Positions 8,826-18,295 of a DNA stretch of 64,000 nt are shown here, in pieces. The stretch comes from Anaerolineae bacterium. Lineage in GTDB: Bacteria > Chloroflexota > Anaerolineae > Promineifilales > Promineifilaceae. Below the pieces are notes generated by a model. That model was not told the origin of the DNA and ran no database searches. It saw nothing but the letters and a program-made list of their open reading frames with translations. Numbering within the stretch: position 1 is the stretch's first letter; each line of letters opens with the position of its first letter. The stretch is from NCBI GenBank assembly GCA_023382655.1, contig JAHDWK010000002.1:372001-436000 (forward strand), given 5' to 3'. A program made the translations under genes and the position numbers.

Positions 8826-8919
8826 TTGTCATACCCGCGAATGCGGGTATCCATCTTGAATACACCAGTGGATTCCCGCCTGCGCGGAGCCTGCCCCCAC
8901 GAAGGTGGGGGAATGACAA
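8826..8919. repeat. 94-bp palindromic intergenic repeat (dRS3/MITE-like)
   Basis: Bounded by TTGTCAT (8826-8832) and its complement ATGACAA (8913-8919), with internal hairpins TACCCGCGAATGCGGGTA, a GGATTCCCGCCTGCGCGG arm and CCCCCACGAAGGTGGGGG. It sits between convergent genes and may also act as a bidirectional terminator. Similar GGATTCCCGC-rich palindromes are common dispersed elements in many bacteria. Confidence 0.75.
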
Positions 8920-8974
8920 GCCAGGCGCCTACCGCTTATTTGACACACTAAGTCAGCGGAGGTGATCGGGCAGC

Positions 8975-9391
8975 TTACCCTAGTTGGGTCAATAACTCTT
9001 CGGGGATGCGGGCGGCTTTGTGGGCGGCCATGTCCACGTAGACCCAGACCACTTCGCCGGTGGTCAGCACCTTGTCATCCCCCTGGTGAAAGATGGCTAA
9101 TTCCCAGGTGAGGGAGCTACGGCCGTGACTCCCCAACCGCACCCCCACCTCAATCTCATCATCAAACTGAATCGGCGCGCGATATTCCACCACACTTTTG
9201 ACAGTATGAAAGTCAAAACCGCTCACCGCTGCCTGCTGCCAGATGTTGTAACCCCGCCAACGCAGGTATTCGGTCACGGCCGTGTCAAAATAGGTCAGGT
9301 AATGGGCATTAAACACCACCCCCTGCGCATCCACCTCTGCATAACGCACCCGAAAGGGGAAAAAGAAGGGAAAATCAGTGCGTGGGATCAT
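8975..9391 (-). CDS. Acyl-CoA thioesterase, 4HBT (YbgC/FadM-like)
   Basis: A hotdog-fold thioesterase of 138 residues. The family motif is visible: RYAEVDAQGVVFNAHYLTYF, with the catalytic-type Asp and following Gly, Val, Asn and Tyr. It should hydrolyse acyl-CoA thioesters in the cytoplasm. The start at 9391 is chosen because its ATG overlaps the TGA of the upstream gene (ATGA), the usual coupled arrangement; an ATG ten codons earlier lies inside the neighbouring gene. Confidence 0.87.
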   Translation of the reverse strand: MIPRTDFPFFFPFRVRYAEVDAQGVVFNAHYLTYFDTAVTEYLRWRGYNIWQQAAVSGFDFHTVKSVVEYRAPIQFDDEIEVGVRLGSHGRSSLTWELAIFHQGDDKVLTTGEVVWVYVDMAAHKAARIPEELLTQLG

Positions 9392-9900
9392 CCATCCCCC
9401 TCTTGTTGATGTGCTCGCCACAAGGCAGCCAGCGCCGTTACCGCTTCCCCGGCCGCCCGATCAAAACCACTCCATCGCGCCACCGCCTCTGGATGATTCG
9501 CCCGCAGCCATTTGATGGCCGGCCCCGCCTGGGCCATCACCCGCTCCCTTTCGGCCTCGTCCGGCGGCAGAATGTGGAATTTTTGAATACGCTCGCCGTC
9601 AAAGGTGAATTCTGCCTGGCCGGTCATACCCCCATTGCCAATGGCCCGGCTCAGGGCGTGTTCGTTCCAAAAAGTGCAGCGCACAACGTTACCTTGTACC
9701 TCAAAATCACGGAACGCTACTACCGTTTGTGATGCCTGATCATACTCGTGAGCGGCGCGGATGACGGCCGTGCCCACATAACTTTCGCCGCCAGATACAA
9801 TTTCGCCATCATCGCTAAACAAGGCCACACATTTCTCAATATCGTGACGATTACACGCTTCCTGGTAAATACCCAGTAGTTCAATGTAGGGGGATGTCAT
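9388..9900 (-). CDS. NTF2-like / SnoaL-type protein
   Basis: A 170-residue protein with the cone-shaped NTF2-like fold signature: an N-terminal helix (LLGIYQEACNRHDIEKCVAL), an FSDDGEIVSGGESYVG strand-loop and later strands ending in FTFDGERIQKFHIL. Such proteins are small-molecule isomerases, hydrolases or accessory subunits; no specific reaction can be assigned. It is the first gene of a two-gene unit with the thioesterase. The gap upstream (9901-9984) contains a small GGCGATTCATCGCC palindrome. Confidence 0.75.
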   Translation of the reverse strand: MTSPYIELLGIYQEACNRHDIEKCVALFSDDGEIVSGGESYVGTAVIRAAHEYDQASQTVVAFRDFEVQGNVVRCTFWNEHALSRAIGNGGMTGQAEFTFDGERIQKFHILPPDEAERERVMAQAGPAIKWLRANHPEAVARWSGFDRAAGEAVTALAALWRAHQQEGDG

Positions 9901-9984
9901 GATGGTTTTCTCTCCTGCGAAAATACGTTTGTAGTAGGCGATTCATCGCCTTCTGACGGCACTAAAGTTTCCTTTGAAGTTTCT

Positions 9985-11742
9985 TTACTCTTTGGGATCT
10001 TTCTTGCGGTTTAGAAACAACAAGGTCGCCGACAGAATACTGGCCGCGCCGATAATACTCCAGCCCAGTTGACCCAGGCGCTTTTCGATTTTGTCATATC
10101 GCTTCAGCATTTCCCGGTCAGTTTGCACCCGGATTTGCCCCCGCTCGGCCATCGTCAGCAGCCGTTGTACACGGCTGGGGGTGGAAAGATACGGCCGTAC
10201 CAATCCCCACGCCGCCTCCCACGTCCACTGCTGCGCCTGCTGCTCCCTGATCAGCGCCTCGCCGTACTTTTCAAAGTAGTTCCAGGGGTTAATCTCCTCG
10301 TCTAGCTGCGACACCAACCCGGAAACCATGCCAATGGCCCGCCCCAGATAAATAAAATCCTGCGGCACCTGAATGGGAAACTCAAACAGCAGGTCACGGA
10401 ACTCTTGCCCAATCTCCTGGATTTCTTTGGGATCGGGGCGAGTCAGTTCCAGCAGGCTGCGCCCCCAAATGCGTTCCAACACCACCGTTTGCGCTTCGGC
10501 AATACGGTCTAAATCCGCGCCGGGCAGGAAAAAGCCCAGCCGGGCATACGCCTGCGTCAGCGCCCGGCCATCCTTTTGCAAGACGCTTATCAACACCTGC
10601 CGCAAATTTTCGCCCATCAGGTCAGGTACGCGCCCCACCATGCCAAAGTCCACAAAGGTCAACCAAAACGGCCGTGCCAACTGCGGCGGTGTATCCCCAT
10701 TCGCCGACACCGCCCAGGGCAGGTCGGTGCGCGGCCGTACAAACAAATTCCCCGGATGCGGGTCGGCATGGAAAAATCCCTCCTGAAAAATCTGGTGGAA
10801 ATAACTGTCCAGCAATATCTCTGCCACCTCTTTGGGATCAACACCCACCGCCTCCATACCGGCCACATCGGTAATTTTGATGCCCTCCACGTTTTCCAAC
10901 ACAATCACCCGCCGCGTGGAATGTTGGCGGTAGACGGCCGGGATGTACACACGCTCACTGTCTGCATACAGTTCGTTAAAACGCTCGACGTTGTCCGCCT
11001 CCAACACATAATCCAACTCTTCCCACAAGGTGCGGGCAAACTCATCCAGCAGCGCGGGCACATTGGCGCGGCGGCGGATGGGCTTATAGCGCATGATCAA
11101 ACGCGCCACCACCTTTAGCGCACCCAGGTCGGTGCGCACAATCTCTTCAATATCCGGGCGCTGAATTTTGATGACCACCGGGATCGGTTCAACGGTGGCG
11201 TGCAGCCAGGCGCGGTGTGCCTGCCCCAAAGAGGCTGCCGCCAGCGGCATTTCTTCAATGCGGGCAAAACGACGGTCGGCGTCGGGCAGTTCAGCGTGTA
11301 ACACGGCCATCATGCGCCAGGTTGGCTCGGCCGGTACTTCGTCTTGCAAACCACGCAGTTCTTCGGTCACTTCCACCGGCAGTACATCCACGCGCGAACT
11401 GAGGAATTGCCCCAATTTGATCATCACGCCGCCCATTTCCAGCGCCAGGGCACGAAAACGCCGCGACGAGCGCCGTATCCGCTGTGATCGTCGGGCGCGT
11501 ACCCAGTCCCCTATCCCCGGCATCCGCGCCAGCAGCAAATCCCACCAGATGATTTGCAGAATAACGCCGCCGAAAAAGAGCAAGATGCGCCGGTAACGGC
11601 CGTACACCTGAAACGGCACGCCCCCATCTGGCAGCAGGTAATCGTCGGTGGGCAGGGGGGGACGGCCGTTCACATGGGGTTGCCCACGGCCGTTAGAACC
11701 GATTGACACTTGCTCTTGCTCGGAAACTGCCATACTGCGCAA
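9985..11742 (-). CDS. ABC1-family atypical kinase (UbiB/AarF/COQ8)
   Basis: A 585-residue ABC1-domain protein. Visible: an Ala/Gly-rich nucleotide loop (PLAAASLGQAHRAWL), the VIKIQRPDI strand, the catalytic-like ADPHPGNLFVRP and the metal motif FVDFGMVGRV. A hydrophobic C-terminal helix (IIGAASILSATLLFL) followed by NRKKDPKE suggests membrane attachment. Members support quinone or lipid metabolism through ATPase/kinase activity. The longest start is a TTG (11742), 4 bases after GGAGG; an ATG at 11733 lies 13 bases from it, so the start is uncertain by three codons. Confidence 0.87.
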   Translation of the reverse strand: MRSMAVSEQEQVSIGSNGRGQPHVNGRPPLPTDDYLLPDGGVPFQVYGRYRRILLFFGGVILQIIWWDLLLARMPGIGDWVRARRSQRIRRSSRRFRALALEMGGVMIKLGQFLSSRVDVLPVEVTEELRGLQDEVPAEPTWRMMAVLHAELPDADRRFARIEEMPLAAASLGQAHRAWLHATVEPIPVVIKIQRPDIEEIVRTDLGALKVVARLIMRYKPIRRRANVPALLDEFARTLWEELDYVLEADNVERFNELYADSERVYIPAVYRQHSTRRVIVLENVEGIKITDVAGMEAVGVDPKEVAEILLDSYFHQIFQEGFFHADPHPGNLFVRPRTDLPWAVSANGDTPPQLARPFWLTFVDFGMVGRVPDLMGENLRQVLISVLQKDGRALTQAYARLGFFLPGADLDRIAEAQTVVLERIWGRSLLELTRPDPKEIQEIGQEFRDLLFEFPIQVPQDFIYLGRAIGMVSGLVSQLDEEINPWNYFEKYGEALIREQQAQQWTWEAAWGLVRPYLSTPSRVQRLLTMAERGQIRVQTDREMLKRYDKIEKRLGQLGWSIIGAASILSATLLFLNRKKDPKE

Positions 11743-12035
11743 TTATCCTCCCGATTGACCCCAGGCACAAACCCTGTTCCCGCAATTCGAAATATGATTG
11801 GCGACGGCAGATTTAATCGCCGGGTTTTGTGGGACAGGTATCCCATTCCAGCCACAGAAGACATCGCCTACAATGCGCGTGGCTGAATCACATGCTAAAA
11901 CGGTGGGGATAACAGCCAACTGCGAACTTACCAAACTCGCCAAAAAATCTCAGCGAAGGGAAAAAATGCCTACTAACCGGCTCTACCAGAGACAGGTTTG
12001 CCTGGTGATCTCTCCATGCACAAAGGAACTTATCC

Positions 12036-15000
12036 ATGAAACCACAAAACGCGCTATTGACCCTCTTGATTCTATTTGTTGCCCTGATATTGGCCCGGTT
12101 TACGGCCGTAGCCGCCGCAGAAGTGAACTCGCATCGCAACGCCTATGCCTATTTGCCCGGTTTGCCGCCCATTGCCAACGACGATGTATACACCACCACC
12201 GAAGATATACCGCTCGCCATCCCTGCCCCCGGTGTATTAGCTAATGACACCGAACCAGACGGCGATCCGTTGGGCGCGGCCCTTTCCGCCTCCCCCAGCC
12301 AGGGCACCGTACAGCTAAACAGCGATGGCTCCTTTGTCTACACCCCTACGCTCAATTACAACGGTACCGACAGCTTTACCTACGTCGCCTACGATGCCCT
12401 GCCCCTGGCCGCCACCGCCTACTGGCCCTTTGACGACATGACCAACCCCACCGCCGATGCCAGTGGGAACGGGCATGACGGCGCCCTCATTAACGGCCCG
12501 GTGTTCAGCGTGGACACTCCCATCACCTACACCAGCGCGGCCTCCCTCCAGTTCGATGGGGTAGATGACCGCGTGGACGCGGCGGGCACGATTTCCCTGG
12601 AGAACAACTCCTTTACCGTCGCCTTTTGGGCCAAACGCTCTACCCTCAGCGGCAACTCGGACTTTGCCGTCGGTCTGGGCACCAGCAGCACCGCCAACAA
12701 CTACTTGCACATCGGCTTCCGCCCCACCAACAGCTTCACCTGTGCCTTTTGGAACAACGACCTGAACACCCCCGCCGCCTACACCGATCTCGACTGGCAC
12801 CACTGGGCTTGTGTCTATGATGCCGCTACCAACTACCGGGCCATTTACCGGGATGGGGTCTTGATCGCCTCCGACACCGCCACTGCCGACTTCCAGGGCA
12901 GTGGCACCTTCACAATTGGCGCGCGGGGAACTGGCGACAATTTTGCGGGTAATCTGGACGACGTCCGGGTTTATAACGTGGCTCTACCCGCCAGTGAAAT
13001 TGCCGGAGCGATGACCACCGCTCCTGGCACAGGGTTATTTGATACGGCAACGGTCAACCTCACCATAACATCGGTTGAAGACGTCCCCATCGCTGTGGAT
13101 GACACCTACACCACCACCCAGACGATCCCGCTGGTTTCTCCCGTTATTGAGAGCAGTCTAACTACCCAATTTACCTCTAACAATTCCCAAGATGGCAATA
13201 TGTTCAATGTTACGGCTGGCCCCCATGACATTCATCTCACTGGCTTTGACATCAATGTCAGTACCTCAGGCGCCATCGAAATTGCCGTTTATTACAAACA
13301 AGGGACTTATGCTGGTTCGGAGCAGACCCCAGGCGCCTGGACGCATCTGGGCATGTTTACGGTGAACGCACAAGGGCAAAATAATCCAACCTTTCTGGAT
13401 ATCAGCAGTGCCGGAGGCCTTACCATCCCGGCGGGTGAACTCTACGGTCTCTACCTCAGTGTCACCGATACCGCCCTTAGCTTTCGCTATACCAATGGCA
13501 CCGCCACCTACAGCAATGCCGACCTGACCTTTACTTCAGGCACCGGGAATCCATATCCTTTTGGGTCCCCGATTGCCTCGCGCATCTGGAACGGCACCAT
13601 TTATTATGAAATCAACATCGGCGTGCTGGCCAACGATTCAGACGCAGAAACCCCCAGCCTGACCGCCATCTTGAATACCAACCCCAACCATGGGGTACTG
13701 GCCCTCAATAGCAACGGGAGTTTCATCTACACCCCCACCCTCAGCTTCTGCGGCCTCGATACCTTCACCTACTACGCCAACGACGGCCTCGCCAACTCCA
13801 ACCTGGGCACCGCCAGCATTGATGTTGCCTGCCTGCCGCCCGCGCCGCCCATCGCCAACGATGACGTCTACACCACCACCGAAGACATCCCCTTAACCCT
13901 CCCTGCCCCCGGTGTGTTGGCCAATGACACCGACGGAAACTACGATGTGTTGACCGCCACCCTGCTTGCCCCCCCTTCCGACGGCGCGATAGTCCTCAAC
14001 CCCGATGGTTCCTTCACCTACACGCCTGACCCGAACTTCAACGGGGTAGATACCTTCATCTATCAGGCGGCGGACGACCTGCCCGCCGTGCAGGGGTACT
14101 GGCCCTTCGAAGATGGCACCAACCCCACCGCCGACGAAAGCGGACATGGGTACAACGGCACGCTGGTCAACGGCACAACCTTCGTCAGCACCACCCCTGT
14201 TACGCTGACCGGCAGTACCCAGGCGTTGAGTTTTGATGGGGCAGATGATCGTGTGGATATTCCCGGCCCCATCACCCTGGCGAACCAATCCTTCTCCGTT
14301 GCTTTTTGGGCTAAACGCAACGCCGTCACCGGCAACACCGATATTATTTTTGGACAGGGGACGGGCGGTAACAATCAGGTCCTTCATATCGGTTTTCGTG
14401 ATACCGACATCTTCACCTGCGCCTTCTGGAACAACGACCTGAACACCCCCGTCGCCTACACCGATCTGGACTGGCACCATTGGGCCTGCACCTACGACGC
14501 GGCGACCAATGCCCGCGCCATATACCGGGACGGGGGAGTGGTGGCCTCCGACACCGCTTCCGCTGACTATCAGGGAAGCGGCACAGCCGGGATCGGCCAT
14601 CGCAATAGTGGCGACCACTTCAACGGCCTGGTGGACGATATGCGGTTGTACTACGGCGCGTTGTCTGCCGCAGAAGTGCAGGCGGCCATGGGGGGCGAAA
14701 CACCGGGGGCGGCGGACACAGCGACAGTCACCCTCAACGTCACCCCGGTCAACGATGCCCCCATCGCGGTAGATGATGCTTACACTACCCAACAGGGAAC
14801 ACCTTTGGTGCTCGCCAGCACCCCTGGCAGCCAGACGACCACTTTTGCCGGGGGAAATGGCAGTGCTGGCAATATGTTTGATGTCACCGCTGGCGATAGA
14901 GAGATTTTGATAACAGGTTTCGATATTCATGTGGATGACACCAGCGCTCGAACGGTTGAGGTGTACTACAAAGCTGGCTCTTACGTAGGTTTTCAGCAAA

Positions 15001-17825
15001 CGCCGGGGGCCTGGACCATGCTGGGCACGGAAGTGGTCACCGGCCAGGGGATAGGCAACCCGACCCCGGTCAGCATCGGTGGCCTGACGATCCCTGCCGG
15101 GGAGACGTATGGCCTGTACGTGACCCTGACAACCAGCGACATGGACTATACCAATGGGGCAAATACATACAGCAATGGGGATTTGACCATTACGACAGGC
15201 ACTGGCAATGCGTATCCCTTTGCTTCTGTGAATACTCCACGTACCTGGAACGGGACGATTTATTACGAAGTGTCTGTTGGTGTTATCTACAACGACTTAG
15301 AAATAGACGGCGAACTTTTGACCGCCAGCCTGAGTACCAGTCCCAGCAACGGCGCGCTCATCTTCAACAGTGATGGGACATTCATCTACACCCCGACCAT
15401 TTCTTTCGCAGGCGTGGACACCTTCGACTACATCGCCTCCGACGGCACCCTGACCGACACCGCCACCGTCTCCATCACCGTCACGGCCGTACCCTGCCTG
15501 GTGGAAACGACGGGTGACAACCTGGCCGACTACGCCAGTGCAGACGAAAGCGCGTTGCAAACGGCCGTCAACAATGCCACCCCCGGCGCTCTCATCAAAG
15601 TCGCCGGAACCTGCGCCGGCGCCCACCTCCAGGGTGGAGAAACCCAAACCGTCTACATCTCCCAAACCCTCACCATCCAGGGCGGTTACACCAATACCAA
15701 CTGGCTCGCCGCGCCTGATCCCATTGCTCACCCCACCAGGCTGGATGCGCGCGGCGGTGGGCGGGTGGTCTACGTCAGCGGGGGCGCAGAAGCCACGCTG
15801 AACGGCCTGATCCTAACCGGAGGGAATGCCGTAGAGTCTGGCGGCGGTCTCTACAATGATGCCAGCACGGTGGTGATCAGCAACACCCAAATCGTTTCCA
15901 ACACCAGTGCCTTCGATGGCGGCGGCATCTCCAATTTCGGAGACATGCAGATTTCCCAAAGCGTCATTGCCGTTAACAACGGCCGGTATGGCGGCGGAAT
16001 TCGCAATGGGGGAGAGATGGCAATTTCCAACAGCACGATTGCCGGGAACGAGAGCAGCCAGGATGGCGGCGGCATTTTGAGCTGGGGAACGCTTGCCGTC
16101 ACCGGCAGCACTATCACCAACAACACAGCCAATGATGACGGCGGCGGGATCGCCAACGTCGAGACGGCGACCCTGACCAACAGCACGATCAGTGGAAATA
16201 CCGCGCTGGGGAACGTTCACGGCCTGGGCGGGGGCGGCATTTACCAGTATCAGGATGGCGCTTTCCCGGTGTTGACTTTGATCCACACCACCATCGTCAG
16301 CAACACGAACGCCGCGGCCGGTGGCGACGGTTTGTACCTGCTTTCCGGTGGGGCAGACTTCTTCAACAGCCTGATTGCCCACAATGGCGACGAAAACTGC
16401 GGCGAAGACCTGGGATCATTCGGCTCTGGTGGCTATAACCTGGAAGATACCAACACCTGTGGGCTGATCGCTACCGGCGACCTGACTAATACCGTTTCGC
16501 TTCTTAACGCTCTCTCCGACAACGGCGGTAATACCCTCACCCACCTGCCGTTGCCCTTTAGCCCGGCTATTGACGGCATCCCCAATGGGATCAACGGCTG
16601 CGGCGCCACCATCACGACCGACCAGCGCGGGGTTGCCCGGCCTGTAGATGCCACTTGCGACATCGGCGCAGTGGAAGTGGAAACCAACTTTGCCCCCGTG
16701 GCCGTCAGCGACGCCTATACGACCACAGAAGACAGCCCGCTTACCATCGCGGCTACCAGCGTTCTCAGCAACGACCTGGATGGCGATTGGGACATCCTCA
16801 CCGCCACTCTGGAAACCGGCGTCAGCAACGGTACGCTCACCCTCAACGCCGATGGCTCTTTCGACTACACCCCAGACGAAAACTTCTGTGGTACGGACGG
16901 TTTTACCTACCACGCGGCAGATGAGGCCGCCAGTTCCAACACCGCCACCGTCACCCTGACCGTTACCTGCGTCAACGATGCCCCGCAAGCAAACGACGAT
17001 GCCTACACCGTGGCCACCAACACCCAGGAGAATCTGCTCCTGGTGTTGAACAATGATACCGACGTGGAAGGGGATACCCTTGCCGTCTATGCGGTGGGCA
17101 GCCCCGATCAAGGCGGCACGGCCGTCAACAATGGCACAGACATCCTCTACTCCCCGGCGGTGGACTTCATTGGCACAGAGGCTTTTACCTACACCGTAAG
17201 TGATGGAAACGGCGGATTTGACACCGCCACCGTGACCATGACTGTCTCCACGCTGCCAGTGGTGGATGCAGGCGAGAATCAGACTGTAGACGAGGGTGAT
17301 CTGGTTTCCTTCGCCGGCAATTACATCGTCTTCCCGCCCCAAGCGACAGACATCGCCTGGGACTTTGGTGATGGCGCTACGGCCACCGGTACCCTGACCC
17401 CCACGCACACCTATGCCAACAACGGCACGTTTACCGTCACCCTGACCATCACCGGCACGGACGGTGTGGGGACGGATACGCTTGTTGTCACCGTTCTGAA
17501 TGTGGCCCCCACGCTGGCAACCATCCCCAACCAGAATGTGGGGATTGGTGAACAGGTGGAGTTCACGGCCGTGTTCACCGACCCTGGCCTCCTCGACAGC
17601 CACACCGCTACTGTTGACTGGGGCGATGGACAGACGACGCCGGGCACAGTGAACCAACCGGCCATGTCGGTGAGCAGCACACACAGTTATACCGCCGCTG
17701 GCGTTTACACCGTGACTGTGACCCTCACCGATGATGATGGCGCGGAAAGCAGCACCTCCTTTACCGTGACGGTAACGGCCGTGCAAAACAACTACATGAT
17801 ATTTTTGCCCGTCATTGTGCGGTAA
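12036..17825 (+). CDS. Giant secreted mosaic protein (Ig/cadherin-like, LamG, beta-helix, PKD)
   Basis: 1929 residues with a signal peptide (LLTLLILFVALILARF). A cadherin/Ig-like repeat begins near residue 45; a LamG domain (about 128-329) interrupts it, and a second insert (about 365-529, with FDINV and VYYKQGTY) interrupts the next Ig-like repeat. The whole unit is repeated at about 605-1148. Then follow a right-handed beta-helix with a choice-of-anchor-Q-like end (about 1160-1550), two Ig/cadherin-like repeats (about 1551-1740), two PKD domains and a terminal MIFLPVIVR. No C-terminal TM helix is seen, so it is probably released or bound non-covalently. AAAGGA precedes the start. The 293-base upstream gap holds only a GGCGA..TCGCC palindrome. 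Confidence 0.88.
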   Translation: MKPQNALLTLLILFVALILARFTAVAAAEVNSHRNAYAYLPGLPPIANDDVYTTTEDIPLAIPAPGVLANDTEPDGDPLGAALSASPSQGTVQLNSDGSFVYTPTLNYNGTDSFTYVAYDALPLAATAYWPFDDMTNPTADASGNGHDGALINGPVFSVDTPITYTSAASLQFDGVDDRVDAAGTISLENNSFTVAFWAKRSTLSGNSDFAVGLGTSSTANNYLHIGFRPTNSFTCAFWNNDLNTPAAYTDLDWHHWACVYDAATNYRAIYRDGVLIASDTATADFQGSGTFTIGARGTGDNFAGNLDDVRVYNVALPASEIAGAMTTAPGTGLFDTATVNLTITSVEDVPIAVDDTYTTTQTIPLVSPVIESSLTTQFTSNNSQDGNMFNVTAGPHDIHLTGFDINVSTSGAIEIAVYYKQGTYAGSEQTPGAWTHLGMFTVNAQGQNNPTFLDISSAGGLTIPAGELYGLYLSVTDTALSFRYTNGTATYSNADLTFTSGTGNPYPFGSPIASRIWNGTIYYEINIGVLANDSDAETPSLTAILNTNPNHGVLALNSNGSFIYTPTLSFCGLDTFTYYANDGLANSNLGTASIDVACLPPAPPIANDDVYTTTEDIPLTLPAPGVLANDTDGNYDVLTATLLAPPSDGAIVLNPDGSFTYTPDPNFNGVDTFIYQAADDLPAVQGYWPFEDGTNPTADESGHGYNGTLVNGTTFVSTTPVTLTGSTQALSFDGADDRVDIPGPITLANQSFSVAFWAKRNAVTGNTDIIFGQGTGGNNQVLHIGFRDTDIFTCAFWNNDLNTPVAYTDLDWHHWACTYDAATNARAIYRDGGVVASDTASADYQGSGTAGIGHRNSGDHFNGLVDDMRLYYGALSAAEVQAAMGGETPGAADTATVTLNVTPVNDAPIAVDDAYTTQQGTPLVLASTPGSQTTTFAGGNGSAGNMFDVTAGDREILITGFDIHVDDTSARTVEVYYKAGSYVGFQQTPGAWTMLGTEVVTGQGIGNPTPVSIGGLTIPAGETYGLYVTLTTSDMDYTNGANTYSNGDLTITTGTGNAYPFASVNTPRTWNGTIYYEVSVGVIYNDLEIDGELLTASLSTSPSNGALIFNSDGTFIYTPTISFAGVDTFDYIASDGTLTDTATVSITVTAVPCLVETTGDNLADYASADESALQTAVNNATPGALIKVAGTCAGAHLQGGETQTVYISQTLTIQGGYTNTNWLAAPDPIAHPTRLDARGGGRVVYVSGGAEATLNGLILTGGNAVESGGGLYNDASTVVISNTQIVSNTSAFDGGGISNFGDMQISQSVIAVNNGRYGGGIRNGGEMAISNSTIAGNESSQDGGGILSWGTLAVTGSTITNNTANDDGGGIANVETATLTNSTISGNTALGNVHGLGGGGIYQYQDGAFPVLTLIHTTIVSNTNAAAGGDGLYLLSGGADFFNSLIAHNGDENCGEDLGSFGSGGYNLEDTNTCGLIATGDLTNTVSLLNALSDNGGNTLTHLPLPFSPAIDGIPNGINGCGATITTDQRGVARPVDATCDIGAVEVETNFAPVAVSDAYTTTEDSPLTIAATSVLSNDLDGDWDILTATLETGVSNGTLTLNADGSFDYTPDENFCGTDGFTYHAADEAASSNTATVTLTVTCVNDAPQANDDAYTVATNTQENLLLVLNNDTDVEGDTLAVYAVGSPDQGGTAVNNGTDILYSPAVDFIGTEAFTYTVSDGNGGFDTATVTMTVSTLPVVDAGENQTVDEGDLVSFAGNYIVFPPQATDIAWDFGDGATATGTLTPTHTYANNGTFTVTLTITGTDGVGTDTLVVTVLNVAPTLATIPNQNVGIGEQVEFTAVFTDPGLLDSHTATVDWGDGQTTPGTVNQPAMSVSSTHSYTAAGVYTVTVTLTDDDGAESSTSFTVTVTAVQNNYMIFLPVIVR

Positions 17826-17829
17826 TCGT

Positions 17830-17888
17830 TAAGTAATTGAGTAATTGGGTAATTGAGTAATTATGCCCTCAATTACCCAATTACCCCC
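17830..17888. repeat. 8-bp tandem repeat hairpin
   Basis: Units of the type GTAATTGA/GTAATTGG are repeated four times and followed by the complementary CTCAATTACCCAATTACCC, so the run can fold on itself right after the giant-protein stop. It may act as a terminator. Confidence 0.7.
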
Positions 17889-18007
17889 TATAGCCCCTCA
17901 GTCATGGTACAACAATCAGGTCAACAACACGGCCGTTCTCCCCTATAATCTCGACAAGTAATAACGATTTTTGCCGCAATTAACCCTCCGCCGTAAACTC
18001 ATGGCTC

Positions 18008-18148
18008 GTAATCGGTGAACGGTAAACAGTAAGCAGTAAACAGTGAGCAGTGAGCAGTGAGCGGTGAGCAGTGAGCAGTGAGAAGTAATCGGATTTCGAG
18101 CTTCGAGCTTCGAGCTTCGGATTACGGAATACGGATTACGCAATATGG
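18008..18148. repeat. 7-bp short tandem repeat array in a 470-bp gap
   Basis: About ten units of GTAAACA/GTGAGCA/GTGAGCG type with period 7, then three TTCGAGC units, then GGATTAC/GGAATAC/GGATTAC units. The surrounding 17826-18295 region has no gene; a TATAAT-like hexamer is at 17942 and one ACGGCCGT at 17929. The repeats precede the chemosensory operon. Confidence 0.75.
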
Positions 18149-18295
18149 GGAAGATTGCGCCGATTAACGGCAAAAGCAGAGTGCCAGGTAGAAGTACGCG
18201 CCTTCCCTCTGTGCGTATCTTAAAGCTAGCGTTGTATCCCACATCCCGGCCTGTATAGTAGCCACTATTTCGTGTATCAGTATGGGTGCTGAAAA

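Noticed and set aside
11743..12035. Short frame starting MIGDGRFNRRVLWDRYP in the gap before the giant gene
   Set aside because: It has no ribosome site and its start coincides with a GGCGA..TCGCC palindrome, so it is more likely part of a dispersed repeat than a gene.
16416..17786. 456-codon minus-strand frame and other long frames opposite the giant genes
   Set aside because: Repetitive, GC-rich Ig-like coding sequence leaves long open complements; no ribosome sites or recognisable domains.
18008..18148. CRISPR array suggested by regular repeats
   Set aside because: The units are 7 bases long and contiguous, without spacers, and no cas gene is present.
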